Below, piece by piece: positions 63,301-64,000 of a stretch of DNA of 64,000 bases. Below the pieces are notes generated by a model that had not been told where the DNA came from, ran no database searches, and saw only the letters and a program-made list of their open reading frames with translations. This DNA comes from Pseudomonas sp. ANT_H4. GTDB taxonomy: Bacteria; Pseudomonadota; Gammaproteobacteria; Pseudomonadales; Pseudomonadaceae. Location of the stretch: assembly GCF_008369295.1 (NCBI RefSeq), contig NZ_VOBG01000001.1:465614-529613 (forward strand). The letters run 5' to 3'. Made by a program: the position numbers and the translations under genes. Position 1 is the first letter of the stretch. Each line of letters begins with the position of its first letter.

Positions 63301-64000
63301 TTAACTTGGCGCGGCAAGGGATGCTTTCACCTCTGGCAAAGGACAGATAATCGACACCGTGGCTCCGCAACCACGCGGTGACTCTTGGATGCTCAATACG
63401 AATCCATGCAACCGAACGATTGCCGATACCAGAGAAAGCCCCAACCCATGTCCAGGTTGCTGGCGAGTAGAGTCGACGCGATAAAGCCTGCGAATCACGC
63501 TTTCACGTTCTTCCTCAGGGATTCCAGGGCCATTATCAGAGACCTCGATATTGAGCGAGTTACCCGCCAGATAGCCCCTAAAGTGAATGACACCACCCTC
63601 GGGAGTAAATTTGATGGCGTTATCCAAAAGATTAACCAACGCCTCGAACAGAAGAGAAACATCACCCGATAAAGCCGGAAGATCCGCTGAAATCTCAAGG
63701 AGCAGTGTTAGCCCCTGTTCCTGTGCCAACGGTTCGAAAAATTCGTGCGCCTGCGTTATTAGGGCCGCAGGTTGAAAAGATTCAAATCCTGACCTTCTCC
63801 TCGTATCTTCAAGTTCAGATATTCGCAGCAGCCCTTGGAAGCGCAACATGATGGATTCGCTTTCTTCCAGTGCTGAACGAGCCCCATGAAAGACAGGACA
63901 CCGTTTCCCCCTTACGATAAGGGATAGGCAAACGGTTATGTTTATGACTAATAGCAACGATAAGAGTGGTGAGCTTTTGGGTCAGGAGCGGCGGCGCCGC
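63301..64000 (-). pseudogene. Sensor histidine kinase with internal deletion, runs off the edge
   Basis: The C-terminal half is a good HATPase domain: N box NLLDNAIKFTPEGG, G1 box VSDNGPGIPEEER, G2 box GHGLGLSLV. The reading stays open to the window edge and its N-terminal part is a membrane helix (TLISLLLVINITVCLSLIV). Only about 12 residues lie between that helix and RSALEESESIMLRFQGLLRI, the end of the dimerisation helices. The periplasmic sensor, second helix, HAMP domain and the phospho-accepting His box are therefore missing. It could bind ATP but not autophosphorylate. Confidence 0.72.

Noticed and set aside
42000..64000. CRISPR arrays, tRNA genes or prophage in the accessory region
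   Set aside because: No regular repeat-spacer pattern, tRNA cloverleaf or phage structural gene was seen. The short repeats at 43489-43701 are too few and uneven for CRISPR.

Overview
The window reads as the chromosome of a fluorescent-group Pseudomonas. The left two thirds carry typical Pseudomonas core genes (pyruvate carboxylase subunit, rccR, uvrD, pdxY, cls, cfaB) and high-GC codon use. The right third is a mosaic of transposon debris and cargo that looks less GC-rich.

Region 1 (1-16 kb): the 5' end of pycA, its divergent LysR regulator, the RpiR-family regulator RccR with a palindromic operator, a membrane PAS-GGDEF-EAL protein, uvrD, a Tim44-domain membrane protein, a SUKH protein, a CPA2 antiporter, a hotdog thioesterase, pdxY and a DUF3301 protein. 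Region 2 (14.2-24.7 kb): a zinc-starvation locus. dksA2-zigA-DUF1826-cobW runs leftward from one Zur-type palindrome. amiA and a seven-gene operon (folE2, metal ABC transporter, hisI paralogue, gamma-carbonic-anhydrase-like gene, pyrC2) diverge from a second, near-identical palindrome. Region 3 (24.7-36 kb): DUF3617 protein, cls, cfaB, a bufABC-type RiPP locus (DUF2282 precursor, MNIO enzyme, partner), and a four-gene operon of three SPFH proteins plus an HmtA-like P1B ATPase. That operon has a third Zur-like palindrome just upstream.

Region 4 (36.2-41.9 kb): a six-gene operon matching E. coli ynbABCD in content: CDP-alcohol phosphatidyltransferase, hydrolase-methyltransferase fusion, PAP2-dual-specificity-phosphatase fusion, small membrane protein, acyltransferase, CdsA-like cytidylyltransferase. 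It looks like a complete pathway for an unidentified phospholipid and is the strongest candidate here for an undescribed system.

Region 5 (42-52.5 kb): accessory debris. It holds a 1.5 kb cassette with long inverted repeats around a GNAT-Rnk fusion gene, three 16 bp repeats beside a broken TnsC/TniB-like ATPase gene, an orphan Xre/MbcA-type antitoxin fused to a nucleotidyltransferase tail, an old IS66 remnant, an orphan arnT, a broken response regulator, an Ais-like phosphatase, and an almost intact IS66 element whose transposase has an amber codon and which truncates a neighbouring gene. Region 6 (52.8-64 kb): acquired stress and nutrient cargo. SulP transporter plus UspA, rhodanese facing a BigR-type regulator with PmpAB, a DUF202 protein, a second pstSCAB operon without phoU, a divergent CrcB, a PBP5/6-type carboxypeptidase, and an internally deleted sensor kinase running off the edge.

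Gene identities come from reading the protein sequences and from remembered family features; no search was run.
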